Source: Cadophora sp. MPI-SDFR-AT-0126 (lineage: Eukaryota > Ascomycota > Leotiomycetes > Helotiales > Ploettnerulaceae). From it: a stretch of DNA of 64,000 nt. Of this stretch, positions 33,987 to 44,543 are shown piece after piece; the stretch's first letter is position 1, and every line of letters begins with the position of its first letter. Below the pieces are notes generated by a model. The model searched no databases, had not been told where the DNA came from, and saw only the letters and a list, made by a program, of their open reading frames with translations. The position numbers and the translations under genes are program-made. The stretch is taken from assembly GCA_020747065.1 (NCBI GenBank), contig JAGMVK010000023.1:496001-560000 (forward strand). The letters run 5' to 3'.

Positions 33987-34391
33987 ATGGAGGGCGCAAG
34001 CTTGACACGTCAATCGAATCGAGAACGCGTCCAGATGCCGAAGGCATTGGAATGGAACAAGAGAAGGTCCAGAGCCGCCCTAAGCGATGTAGAGGATACG
34101 ATTGAAGTTATTGAGGCCCCGGCGGCGCCGCAAGCAAAGCGACCGGAAGTCAGTTCGCACCTCAAGGAACGCATAGTCGCGACGAAGGTTAAGGCCCTCA
34201 ACGCAAAGGCGGGAGAACATCCCACAACGGTGGCAGCAACTCTGAATCACTCAACACACGAGAAAGCAATGTCAACTGCGAATTCCCAGGTCAAAGTACT
34301 CACCGACCCGGTCAAGTCGCTGTTGAGCGCGATGGAGGACGTAAGGCCCTTTCAATTCTGGACATGCAATTTGGAGGTTGATAATGAATAG
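33987..34391 (+). CDS. Hypothetical hydrophilic protein, 134 aa
   Basis: Open frame with ATG in a good context. The protein is charged and probably disordered, with NKRRSRAALSDVEDTIEVIE (a possible SUMO-interaction motif IEVIE after an acidic patch) and many Lys/Ala/Thr. It ends 75 bases before the dispersed repeat copy 2. No family recognised; it could be a remnant of an accessory gene. Confidence 0.35.
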   Translation: MEGASLTRQSNRERVQMPKALEWNKRRSRAALSDVEDTIEVIEAPAAPQAKRPEVSSHLKERIVATKVKALNAKAGEHPTTVAATLNHSTHEKAMSTANSQVKVLTDPVKSLLSAMEDVRPFQFWTCNLEVDNE

Positions 34392-34465
34392 GGAGAGAGA
34401 AGTTAAGAGCGATGTCTAACATATTCTACAACCACGGACCAAATTCCTAACCATTGTTGTCTCTC

Positions 34466-34880
34466 TGGGCGTCTGATGTCGTTGGGAGGTTGGCTTTTGT
34501 TTGTTGCGGAGTTGGTGTAGTGCAGAAGCTCGGTGCTTCTGCTGCTGCCGAGATATACAATCTCGATCAAGGCCTTTGGCTGTGACGGAATTTGAGGTTG
34601 GTTGTGAAGGAGAGTTGTGGAGGAGACGTTGTAGATATGTCGGAGAGAGTGAACATGACTTGGCGCCAAACGCATCGGAGGCGTCGAATCAACTCCGCAG
34701 ATCTCCAAACTCTAGAAATGAGGTATTTGGGCATTTTTGAATCGATGTAAAATCTGCGACGCGAATCTGGAGTTGTGGTGGAGGTTGGCAATTGTTTGTT
34801 GTTGTTGAAGAAGAACAGAGACGAGGCTGTAGCGAAAGCTCAGAATGGTGGGGCGCATGCACAAACGCGCTAGTGCAGCG
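34466..34880 (+). repeat. Dispersed repeat, copy 2
   Basis: Second copy of the 7800-8190 repeat in the same orientation, with matching blocks in the same order (TCGGTGCTTCTGCTGCTG, GCCTTTGGCTGTGACGGAAT, AATCAACTCCGCAGA, GCGACGCGAATCTGGA) and the same end (GGGGCGCATGCACAAACGCG). It differs by many substitutions, several C-to-T or G-to-A. Confidence 0.7.
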
Positions 34881-35009
34881 AGCCCCTGTCTTGAATGCCG
34901 TTCCCATAAACCGATCTATCCCATGGAGTGCTGCGACTACCGCATTTAGGCGAAACAGGGGTTCTAGCTAATCAGAGGATCAGGATTTTGTATGAGGATG
35001 CTTCAATTC

Positions 35010-36830
35010 TACCTTTTGCTATGATAATCGTCAAAACAGCTACCTTTATTACAAAGAAAAACGTTGCACTCTTTACAAGACCATTAAGTATTCCTCCTAA
35101 TTGAAGGCCTCTGTAGATTAGCTGCAATTTCCCCTAATTTGACTCGTTTTCTTGGAGGATCCCCATACTTTTCCCCAAGGCAATTCTTACAGTCTCCCTT
35201 TTATAGCATTTTGATCAGCGAGTGATAATGCGGCGGTACCAAAGATTCCTCTATATTTCCATGGGAAAGCTGGTGTTTCCTTGTACCTTAAACATCATCA
35301 ACTGCATAGAAAAGTGCCCTCATAATCACCTTCCTAAATTTGACTTAGTTAGTTTATTTCTCTTCTGTTATAAGAAGAGAGTGATCTTCCGCGTTCGCAT
35401 GAATAGAAAAAAGATAACAGTTAACTAAAACTGTGTAGAAAAGCCAATTCCATAGAGCTTGCCAACCTCCTCTTCTAATCGCTCGTTCGCCGGAATTGTA
35501 TGACTTTAGTTAATCTCTCATATTAATAGTATTCATAAATTAGTTATAAAGCCAGGCAAAGGTAGGCTCATCGATTTTCTTAGTGTATGCCTTTCTAAAG
35601 AATGCTTTAGCGACAGCGGCGTTTACTAAAGAGTTACCAGGTCTTTTTCGTATAGTCTCAACTGTCTCAGAACCGTCGTTACAATTACACAAAAAGAGGG
35701 CCGGGGCATTATCGTTCTAAAGAATATGACATACTTTGCCTAACTTAAAGACGGCCACATAAAGCTCGTTATATTTTATTTTAGGGTACTCTCGTTTGCC
35801 GTGATTTAACTTGAGTTAATGGATTCTGTGTATAATTCCGGCATCTATTCTAGCTGTCTCAATTACACCAAATTCCAACTCCCGGAGGTATTCTAATAAA
35901 GCATTAGATGTGAATAGGTTGTCTAAGTAAACGATATATCGCTGTGAAGGCAAGAGCAATAGTAAATGCGGTACAACTACTTGTGTTTTGTTCCCTTCTT
36001 TTCCGTTCTTGTTTCCACCTAAAGCTTTTGGTGTTTTAACTCTTACTAGCCCTACTCCTTTTACATGGAATACCTAACGTAAGAAGTAGCTATATTAAGC
36101 AACAACCTATATCTTGTAGCCGATAGGAATAGGTTTTGTTGGCACAATTGTCGTCTCTTTCGCTCGGCCAGTAAACCTCTTTATATACTTATTAATTGCA
36201 ATATTACGGCCGGGGGTCTAAAGTCGTGTGAATACGTCCTGGATATGCGAATTCAATGGTTCTACTTGCAAAAAGTTAGTAATCTACATGCCCTAAGGTT
36301 ACCCGGCATACCTTATCCCAAGTGTTTAGCTTAGGTTTAATAGAGGGATCACTTAAGCAAAACCTCCGATTTAACAGTTGAAACCGGTCCTTACTTATAT
36401 ACTTTTGGCAAGCGTGTTGAGGACCGTCTTCTTCTGTACTCCAATAGCTTTTTATATCATTCTCATAGTAAAGAGAGATATAAATCAAGACTCTAAGGTA
36501 GACCTTAATTTCAGCTAGATCCGTTGGGTACTACTTATGCGCTCTAGCATATAGTAAAGACGAGTCTTTTAGCTCTTTCATATTCCAATTAATAAAATTA
36601 ACGATTTAAGAAAGAATTTGATTTATAAAGAATAAGAAAAAGATAGCTGAAGGGTTCGTTTTGTAAGTAAAATCAGGTAAATTAATCTGGGGAGGGAAGT
36701 CGACACAAATAAAGTCCTTAAATGGTCCTTTTCCTTCAGGAATTGGTTTTGACTTCGGCCGGAGGGTTCTATCATGTATCGGATCGTCCTGAACACCTTC
36801 TTGCATTTTGTAGGGTCTCAATTGAGTGTA
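35010..36830 (-). pseudogene. Degenerate piggyBac-type transposase (DDE_Tnp_1_7)
   Basis: Reading the minus strand through stops and small frame breaks gives, in order: PPQINLPDFTYKTNPSAIF; YYENDIKSYWSTEEDGPQH; YISKDRFQLLNRRFCLSDPS; TTIVPTKPIPIGYKI; VKTPKALGGNKNGKEGNKTQ; RYIVYLDNLFTSNALLEYLR (with the central catalytic-Asp region LDNLFTS); RKRPGNSLVNAAVAKAFF; RSYN-type KSYNSGERAIRRGGWQ; VLVNCYLF; and a C-terminal PRKRVKLGEIAANLQRP with a Cys-rich CKECNVFLCNKGSCF finger. This order and these motifs are those of fungal piggyBac/PGBD-like transposases. At least ten in-frame stops are visible, several at sites where Gln or Trp is expected (CAA/CAG or TGG turned to stop), as in RIP. No TTAA-flanked termini were identified. 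Confidence 0.8.
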
Positions 36831-37250
36831 TTTTGACTAGTAATTACGATGTTTACGATGCAGGATGATGCTGTTTATGGCCCGTCGCATGGGGCAACGA
36901 TCCCTGTAAGGTGCCCCGCAAAAAGTGAGGAAATTGAGGGTTCAGCACTCCATAGGATAGGACCTGCATTGTTTCTGCTGCTTGGTAAACTCGGTCTCCA
37001 TATGTCAATCTTATCAGGTCCCTCTCGGAAATGGATACCGTTCAGTGGTTTGCCGTGGCGCTTGCAGCCATTGCAGCCCACTCCTCGTCTCATCTCTTAT
37101 GGCAGATCCATCAGCATGCTCTGTCATCAAGCTCGTCCTCCCCAGCGCGGCGCCTTCCACTGCCGGAATTTCCCATTATGACGAATCTCGTGGAGGGAAA
37201 AAACCATTTGTGGGATTTGAAGGTAGCTGCTGTCGAGATCTGAGATACTC
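36831..37250. other. Accessory region, no confident gene
   Basis: A plus-strand frame at 37031-37243 (MDTVQWFAVALAAIAAHSSS...) and an overlapping frame at 36849-37181 are open but have no recognisable domain. Confidence 0.3.
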
Positions 37251-38020
37251 TGGCCATAAGCTGTTTTGGAAAGTCGAGGTCTAAGGGAGCTCAACTTGAA
37301 AGTTGCATTGGAGTGCGTCGACCACTATCTCAAAAATCTATCCAAAATGCAAAGAGCTGGCTTCCTTGGTCGCCTGGCCTCTACAGGCCTGCCTCTGTTC
37401 CCACCCTATCGAAGCGATGGCACTTAAACCGACTTATCGTTCGCGGATATGGATGATGATTACGGTGGTAGAGGCTCTGATGATGGTGGCACCTCCGAGT
37501 TTGACACTAACCACAACTCTGGAGGTGAGGCGGGAGAATGAGCGGTCTGCGACTATGGCGGATATCCTGACTCCTAGTATCGAAGTGGATGATGGTGGAG
37601 GGATACCGGTTGAAGAGCTTGCTGGGCTAGAAGCCGCACAGGAGGTTGAGGACATTGATTTTCTGGGAGGCGATGACTTGGAGGAATCGGCTACGCTTGA
37701 GGCAGAAGAGGAAGCGATGCCCACTCTGCCGGTAGGAGAATTTCCGGATGAGGTTCCAGATACATTACAGGCTATCAGGCTATCTCACATAGACAGGATA
37801 AATTCAATAAGATGGACGATTGGACTTTCGCTTTCGGTCTCTGGTGTAAGGCTTTCCACATTTCATAAAAACAATACGAGGGTATCCTCGAAGTCTTCAA
37901 ACAACTTCCCTCTCTATTACTTCACCCAACATTTATTGACTTTGTCATTCTTATCCTCCATGGACCTCATCCCACCTTTTCATGTCCGACTTGGGTGAGA
38001 AACTCCGAATAAGAGAACTC
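37251..38020 (+). pseudogene. Decayed ORF, possibly transposon-derived
   Basis: Acidic, low-complexity protein stretches (DMDDDYGGRGSDDGGTSEFD in one frame, IPVEELAGLEAAQEVEDIDF in another) are followed by DDWTFAFGLWCKAFHIS, TAA, KQYEGILEVFKQLPSLL. The block W-FAFGLWC ... Q-Y-ILEVF resembles the N-terminal part of large fungal DNA-transposon proteins (Plavaka/Tnp2-like), but this rests on memory of the pattern only. The stop sits where Gln is likely (CAA to TAA). Frame changes make it non-functional. Confidence 0.3.
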
Positions 38021-38645
38021 TACTATTCGTACGTGACTTAGTCGCCTCCTTGGACGGACAGGCTTGAGTTTTTATCTCCGATTTTTTTTTAAACTCCACG
38101 ATATGCTCCAGCCCAGCAATCTATTTCTACTTAAGAGACCTCTAGAATAAATACCGCATCTTTTCGATGCGAGTGATCTTCCACATAGTGATTTCCCTCG
38201 GCGGGCAGGCTTCCATCCGCGTGAATCCATGATAACCGATTCAGTGGGCTTGGGCCGTTGGGTACGTGAGTAGCCTGTCTCCCACAGCGATCGCCATTGA
38301 CTTAACGATGGTTAATTCCAGCGCAACGCCACAGGCATATGTCGCAGTGAGAAACATGGTCGGATTGAACCTATTTGAAATAAAATATCAGCTTGTAATA
38401 CAATTATTGAGGCTCTAGATATAATGATTCTTGTACCTCGCTTAGCCTAGAATAGCGATGGATATCTCCGGCTCACCTCACAAAAACGATCATTCACGAC
38501 GCTAATGCAGTCCACAGCATATCATGTTCACACTTTAAAGAAGCAAACATGGCCATTCCTGCCCAACTTCGTAGGTATATTTCCCAAGCTCTTCTACGCG
38601 ACGATTCTTTTACACCAGCACTGTACTTTACTCCAATAAGGTATC
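38021..38645. other. Degraded region
   Basis: Probably the continuation of the decayed element; scattered frames such as YVSSLSPTAIAIDLTMVNSS near 38260 are visible but not assignable. Confidence 0.3.
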
Positions 38646-39494
38646 ATGATGTCTTCCGCACTTAATTCCGTCGCCCCCGACCAGAGCTCCCAAGCAACGA
38701 GCAACGCTGTCACTGCTCCCTCGATCGGGAAGGCTGCGACCGGCTCACCCCTCGTGCGCACAATCCTGGAGGCTTATGGCAAGGAGATACTCGAGTCTGC
38801 AAGCGAGCAGTTTCTTGATCTCGCCATCGAGGTGCGACTCCAAACAATCAGCGCAAGAGAACTGGGGAAGCTACTTGCCAAGGCGAACCGGCTTGGGGAT
38901 CAAGAGACAGATACCGTCGACGACAAAAATGGTACCCCTCCTGTCCAGGGAGGCAATGCAAATTCACGATCGAAGCCCGGCGCAATCGGAACCCCTAAGC
39001 CACCGGGCGCGATTGCTGGCCAGCGTGGCCCTCACTCCGCAACTTCATCTCAACCACTTTCCCTCAAAAAAGCTCGAGCACCAAATCATACGAACACAGC
39101 CCAAGTCCTGCGAGACGAGCCTCTCTCGGCAAATACACATCTCACGGCCCAAAGGGCTGCTCCTTCTGCGAAGGAAGGTGGCTACAGCATTCAGAGCATC
39201 CAAGGCGTTGCGGATATATATGATGAGGTATCAACAGCTGCTGGGACTGCTAAGAACCAGGGGCAAACAATGACTGGATCCGGATCGCGGGTCGTAGCTC
39301 GTGTTGCGAGGTCTCGCAATGCCCCGAAGAGAGGGCTGGCACAAGACACGAGAGGTGGAGTGCAGAGCCAACGTCCTAGAAAGCTAGTTCGAGGATCAGC
39401 TGGACAGTCATCTCTGTCGATTTCTGCCCAGCCTCCTCAACTTGTTGTCATCTCTGACTCGGAGCCAGAATTTGAAGACACTGGCGATCATTAA
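38646..39494 (+). CDS. Hypothetical protein with SUMO-interaction-like C terminus
   Basis: Uninterrupted 282-codon frame starting MMSSALNSVAPDQ. A helical segment (about 33-85: LVRTILEAYGKEILESASEQ, then LAIEVRLQTISARELGKLL) is followed by a long Ser/Pro/Ala/Gln-rich disordered region, a basic stretch (VARVARSRNAPKRGLAQ, QSQRPRKLVRG) that could act as a nuclear signal, and the extreme C terminus LVVISDSEPEFED. A hydrophobic VVI core followed by Ser/acidic residues is the classic SUMO-interaction motif. No known domain family recognised. It lies in transposon-rich accessory DNA but shows no stops, so it may be expressed. Confidence 0.55.
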   Translation: MMSSALNSVAPDQSSQATSNAVTAPSIGKAATGSPLVRTILEAYGKEILESASEQFLDLAIEVRLQTISARELGKLLAKANRLGDQETDTVDDKNGTPPVQGGNANSRSKPGAIGTPKPPGAIAGQRGPHSATSSQPLSLKKARAPNHTNTAQVLRDEPLSANTHLTAQRAAPSAKEGGYSIQSIQGVADIYDEVSTAAGTAKNQGQTMTGSGSRVVARVARSRNAPKRGLAQDTRGGVQSQRPRKLVRGSAGQSSLSISAQPPQLVVISDSEPEFEDTGDH

Positions 39495-39689
39495 ACCAAG
39501 CGCTTTCTGGTCTCCTACCCAATTGCAGAGGAAACATCACTGTCGGTGGTGATAGCCCATCAGTTGTTCATCGAGGCAAGGGGAATTCCGCATAGTGGGA
39601 GGGAGGAGACGGTTGGCGGGACGGGAATCACTCTGATTGTAGATACGCAGATGAATAGAATTTTATGAAAGGGCTTTATCATCTTCTCC

Positions 39690-40250
39690 TACTATGAGAA
39701 ACCCACCCTGGATCGGTGACTAAGACAGTAAAGTCCTTCAATCCTGGCATGAACAATTTCGCTTTGTCAAACTGTGTTATAATATGCTTTCTCATCCAAC
39801 GGAAATCGTCCTCGTTGAGTATTGCAATGTCGCGAGACTTTCGGTCCGGCATTGCATCTTTGAGAGTAAAAGTTAGAAGTGGGGGACCTTTTACACCACC
39901 ACGACCCGTTTGTCTTCCGAACCAAGCGAAAAACTCCGTGGTCTTGATCTCACGTCTCCACGGAATTCGTAGGGCGCGCTGAACTTTCCCACCTCGTCCA
40001 TTTGAAGTGTGACGGCGATCTCGGGAGGCGATGAAGCGAGCTTTACTAGTTCATGAATGCTCGATTCTCTAGGCTGAGTAGCCGCTCTTGGTTGGGATGC
40101 TTGAGCGTGATCTGAAGCGGGGACCTTTCGAGGCTCGTAATATAGTACCGTGGAGCTTTCATGAATTACGCATGTTTGCCCTCTTTTACAACCTCAGCGT
40201 AATCTTCCTCCAATCGCGCAATCTCAAGTTGATTGACCTCAAGGGCATCC
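39690..40250 (-). pseudogene. Decayed minus-strand ORF of an uncharacterised family
   Basis: The minus strand reads HELVKLASSPPEIAVTLQMD in one frame (about 40045-39985), then after a frame change TEFFAWFGRQTGRGGVKGPP, LLTFTLKDAMPDRKSRDIAI, NEDDFRWMRKHIITQFDKAK and LFMPGLKDFTVLVTDPGW, then stops near 39700. The protein-like composition and conserved-looking FFAWF...GPP...FKDAMP...LVTDPGW pattern suggest a real family, but I cannot name it. The frame change makes this copy non-functional. Confidence 0.4.
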
Positions 40251-40997
40251 CAAGAACATAGCATGCGAGATTCATCGCTAGTACTTCAAGAAACTCCCCA
40301 CAGTAAAGCGCCACCATCGGAATCTGAAATCAGACGTCGCTGGGGAACCGGTCTCGTTCCCCTGGTTATTACAATCCCCCAGACGCCATTCAATGTAAGG
40401 CTGTACGATGCACCTCAAAAATTAATCCTAGCTCTAATAAATATTATCATATACCTATATCAAAGGTTTAGAAGCTTATTCGCGGAATTATACGTTGATT
40501 AAGCAAATCCTCATACAAATCGCGGCCTCGCCAAGAGCCCTGTTTGCTTCAATTGCCAGAACATCAAAATCCTGTCTTTTGAGCACTCCTTATAACTCAA
40601 CGAATACTAATTTAAATCAGACGTACGATACTAGAAATTAATCGCATGAATTTTTTACTTACTTCTATAAAAGGTTTGAATTATAAAGATGTATTTGTAA
40701 AGTTACAGGTGGGTGCTAAGAGCTGAAGGGTGGTAAAAGTCGGAAAATCGGCCAATTTACCCTGAACTTGAAAAGCACAATAAGCGAGCATCACTGGGGA
40801 ACCAAGGTTTGTGCGTTCGACAAAAAGGCAGCACACCGACGCTGGCGCATCTTGTCCCTTCTCGCCTTACATAGGCTAGTAGAAAGCTTAAATCTTTAGC
40901 GTGGCGCTAATGGTTGCCCTTTCAATCATACCAAAATAAAGGACGTCATCTTAATACTGAAGGTCGAAGCTCAGAAAAGCCTTCTTTCGACGGACAT
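40251..40997. other. Intergenic region
   Basis: AT-rich between 40400 and 40730. No supported gene; short frames only. Confidence 0.3.
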
Positions 40998-42385
40998 TTA
41001 ACTATTCCTCCTGCACAGCGGACAATGTTTATTTATCTGAATCTGAAACCACGAAGAAATGCACTCCTGGTGGAACCAGTGTTTGCAGAAAAGCACCGAA
41101 ATTTTTTCCCCTGCAGCCGGCTCCCGTAAACATATCGCACATTCTAATATATCATTATTCTCTATCCGTTCGATGATTTCGCTCCCGTCCACTACTATAA
41201 TAGGCAAAGACAATGAGCCTGCCAAGTCCTTTGCGGTGGGATCTGCTTTAATTAGTAATCCCGATAGCGAATGTCAGGTGCGAGGAGGTACCCGTACCAT
41301 TGGTGAGATAAACCCCGAAAAGAGAGAATACCGAATCAGGTTTTAGAAGCTCCATATCCGTAAAAATGAATGAGCGTTCTAGCTGTATAACGGAATTCTC
41401 TTGAGCCGAAAGTTCTTTAAGAAATACCGTAAGTCCAAGTGTAGACTCAATGGGCTGAGCCCCGGAGGTTACCGCAGACTTGCGACGAATTGCGATTTCC
41501 TTGATGTGTTGCTCAAATATTTGAAGATCCGTCGGTGAAAAGACTTCCTCAGGTGAACAGATAATCATCTGGGACTCTTCGCTCGCAGCGATTTCGTCCA
41601 TAGTTTTGAGGCTAAAATTATGACTCGACATTTCTCTATAATGAGAAATGAGCGAGCGGGTAGGCTGTTGGATAGGAGTATCCGCTTTCTCGAATTTGTT
41701 GATGTTATCAAGGCCTGCCAGAATGTCTTGGATTGCTTTCGTGAAACCAAGTGAAATCTTGGGGGTAGCAACAATGTTATGCCTTAATCGCGGAGTCAGT
41801 TCGGTTATAAAATAAAGGCAAAGTATGCTTACAACATCCTCCAGAAGAATTCAATGAATAGAGCCATTCTACATATTCTGAGGATATGGATGGCGGTAGG
41901 GATTCTCGCCTTGACCTCGTCTGATTTCCAGTCATCCTGTGTACGTAGCTGTATACATAAGTCGCAGCAATTGACAAAATACGCCTGGACGTCAGGGATT
42001 CCATCAAGCATAGCATCGAAGCTTTCGAGGACTTGATAGAAGCCCATCAGCTCCTCTTGTAGCTCTAAGCCTCGTTCTGGAAGCTCTTCTTTACTCCCGA
42101 AGTTGTTCAAAAGGTTAACGACATAATTCAAAATAAAATCAGTCGTCATAGTGACGTTGCGTGGCATTTTGTTTTCAGGTTTTAGACTCTTTCTTGATGC
42201 GCCGTAGGAGATTGCCGACCGAGGTGTGTTGCACGGGAAAATTCCCTGTGAGAAGAGCGCTTAGAGTACTTTTGCCGGCTCTAGGGGGACCCGTGAGAGT
42301 TAGAATCTTGAGACCTGATATACTCAGCAAGGGACCATAAGAGGAACTTACCGAGGACGAAGACGACGGAGATTTCCGGTGACAT
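40998..42385 (-). CDS. P-loop (NMP-kinase-like) plus RING-H2 protein, frameshifted
   Basis: Inferred exons (minus): 42385-42352, 42314 to about 42175, 42167-41833, 41782-41298, 41242-40998. The N terminus MSPEISVVFVLG then LKILTLTGPPRAGKSTLSAL holds a Walker A (GPPRAGKST) and continues FPVQHTSVGNLLRRIKKES, like adenylate/UMP-CMP kinases. The middle has LDGIPDVQAYFVNCCDL and QDDWKSDEVKARI, reminiscent of the NMP-kinase core. The C terminus is a clear C3H2C3 RING: ECAICL, then LFCKHWFHQECISSW and CPLCRR, suggesting E3-ligase activity. The intron at 41243-41297 (TTACTAAT branch) brings the RING into frame; intron 41783-41832 needs an AAG acceptor; intron 42315-42351 is only 37 bases. Near 42175 a TGA and a one-base frame shift separate the P-loop from the rest, so either a lesion or two adjacent genes. 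RING part sure, fusion uncertain. Confidence 0.55.
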
Positions 42386-42954
42386 GGTTATTCTGAAAGG
42401 CAAAGCTCTTGAGTAGGGGTACATAAGTGATCTCACGATGCCGAATCGCCTGATCAAAGAAGGCCCTATTGATCGAGCATTGCAGACAGACACACTCCTT
42501 TAAGACCCTGTTCGGTTTGCTTGGCTACAACCTATCCGCTTCCCACTTTGTCGAAACATGAGTCGATCGTCCCGTCTTTGTTCGATCTGGCACAGCAGCA
42601 GTAGTCATAGAGCCGAGAGAGTGGCGTGAGTCCTACTATATGTACAGCATCGTGCATAACGTTCGTTCATGATGTGGAAGCATGGCAGAAATCCGATTCG
42701 TGTGCACGAGGCGGAGGCAGCTTGCTAGCTCTGTGGGGTAACTTAAACCAAGGAGCTTAGGCCCGGAAGGTGCCATAAGTACGGCTAGGAGAGGAGCAAA
42801 AACTTTTGATGGCTTGCGCCTGGATTGCTATACTGGCTCCACGTCATTACCTCCAGCAGCTGAACACGGCCGAAACTGTCAAGGGAAGAGCTCGAGCAAG
42901 GTCTAAGACTCATGAATTTGATTGATCACAAGGAAGAAAGGAGAGCTTGAGAGC
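42386..42954. other. Intergenic region
   Basis: Upstream of the P-loop gene. I see no gene here. Confidence 0.3.
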
Positions 42955-43082
42955 CTTCGAACTTGTCTACCGCCTAACCCCGACCTCCTTCAGCCTCCTG
43001 CTGAGATATGCTTGCAGCCGTATGGTCTCGTGAGATCTGGGATATACTGGCATCGGAAAGCTGCCCGTTTGTGTAGGGATTG
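42955..43082 (-). pseudogene. HeLo-like module fragment 1
   Basis: The minus strand reads NGQLSDASISQISRDHTAAS then ISQQEAEGG. This matches the tail of the fungal NLR N-terminal (HeLo-like) module and is about 110 bases of direct repeat with 46318-46445 (shared CTCCTGCTGAGATATGCTTG and CAGCCGTATGGTCT). Too short to be a gene. Confidence 0.55.
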
Positions 43083-43409
43083 GTCTATTTGTGGATCATG
43101 TTAGTTGTTTAATCTGTATAAAACAAAAGCATCCTTTAATCCAAGGTTCTGGCAGGGTTAGGAGGGAGGGCAGAAACGGAGCGAAAAGAGCTGACTGAGG
43201 ACGAGAGAAAGTAGAAAGGGGGTAGATGGGCGAAGGAAGAAGTTGATCGCCACTTTGACTTCCGGGGTATGGAGGGCCTACATTCTCTACTTCTTGAAAG
43301 TGCTTTATGGTAAGGACCGTCCTTGGGATTAATTCCCTCCTTGGTCAATCTATCTCTACTGCTCTTTCGCGACAGCTAAATTAAGTACAAGTCCCGCTCC
43401 ATACCGCCC
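43083..43409. other. Spacer
   Basis: Nothing recognised between two HeLo-like fragments. Confidence 0.3.
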
Positions 43410-43838
43410 CTAAAACAGATCACTTGGTTCGGCCTGCGACTCTTCTGGCCTCGCCGCAGCCACACTACCGTGACTGTGCAAGAGCTGCTGTAGGGTTTTA
43501 TCGGATATCTGACCTAGCCACTGCCGGGATCTAACTCCAGCAGTGACACGCCTGGCGGAAATCAAGTCCCCGATCGTTGAGACTAACACCTGATGACCAT
43601 CATCAGCCGTGAAAATATCCTCGAAGACATTCACACACTCTTTGTCCGCTTGCGTAGATGCTTGGGCGCAGATGGCTAGGCACTGCTTGATACTGTCGAG
43701 TTCTTCTTTTATCTTTTCCTGCTCAGACGCCTGCACGTCAGAGCTTCGAGCTCCCGGCATAGCGAGGTTTCGTAATCGGCTATCAATGTCCTGGAGATGA
43801 TCTTCGAGTTTAGTAGTTATATCAGAAAGTTTTGGCAT
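43410..43838 (-). pseudogene. HeLo-like module fragment 2 (143 codons)
   Basis: Uninterrupted frame from MPKLSDITTKLEDHLQDIDS. It contains EQEKIKEELDSIKQCLAICA, ADKECVNVFEDIFTADDGHQ and VLVSTIGDLISARRVTAGVR, SRQWLGQISDKTLQQL. This is the C-terminal half of the helical module found at the N terminus of fungal NACHT/ankyrin proteins (HeLo-like, also in azaphilone-cluster protein L). The N-terminal half and any NACHT domain are missing. A small adaptor-like product is possible, but with four other broken copies nearby I favour a remnant. Confidence 0.6.
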
Positions 43839-43849
43839 CAGGTAACCCT

Positions 43850-44153
43850 CGTCTCAACCATTGGGGACTTGATTTCAGCTAGGCGTGTTACTGCTAGGGC
43901 TAGATCCCGACAGTGGCTAGGTCAGATGTCTGACGATTCTCTTCAGCAATTGTCGCACAGTCACGGTCATGTGAATGCGGAGGGACCGGTCGAGTCGCAG
44001 GCCGAAGCAAGTGATCAGTTTGAGGGGCGTCATGGGGCAGGACTTATGCTGAAGGCTGATTCGAACGAGAAGAAGAGAAGGATGGGCCAAGGAGGGGATG
44101 GGCCAAGGAGGGGCTCAAGTAACCCGGACTATCATCCTGTCGTTAATAAGTGA
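43850..44153 (+). pseudogene. HeLo-like module fragment 3, inverted partner of fragment 2
   Basis: Reads VTLVSTIGDLISARRVTARA, RSRQWLGQMSDDSLQQLSHS, then a low-complexity basic tail and stop. 43850-44035 and 43410-43595 are inverted copies roughly 80 percent alike by eye, about 255 bases apart. No start codon of its own. Confidence 0.6.
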
Positions 44154-44543
44154 GTAATATGTCTAGATGCATCGCAGATCCTTCTGCCTTGCTGATCGAT
44201 TCTCCTAAGCACATTATTTGTTCTTGAATATGAATCCGAGGCGACTTGACAAAATGGTAGGTATATTTCGTTTTCGACATTAGGAGTGATGCAATGTGGA
44301 GTACCCGCCACGTATCCTAGCTATATATATCGTATAATCAATTGCTCTGTCTATGTTGAGCGGCCACTGTTAGTGGCAGACGTCCTGTGACATGGCGGGT
44401 GATATAACGTCACAACAACGAGCAAGCATTTCTAGCCCGTATCCATCACTTAGCTTCTAACACATGATAATTATTTTAGACACCAGCACCTTGCGACCAT
44501 CAACGGCAACTTCATCGCATAATTCCACCTTCCAAATATCAGA
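44154..44543. other. Upstream region of the HeLo-like gene at 44544
   Basis: No gene seen. Confidence 0.3.
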
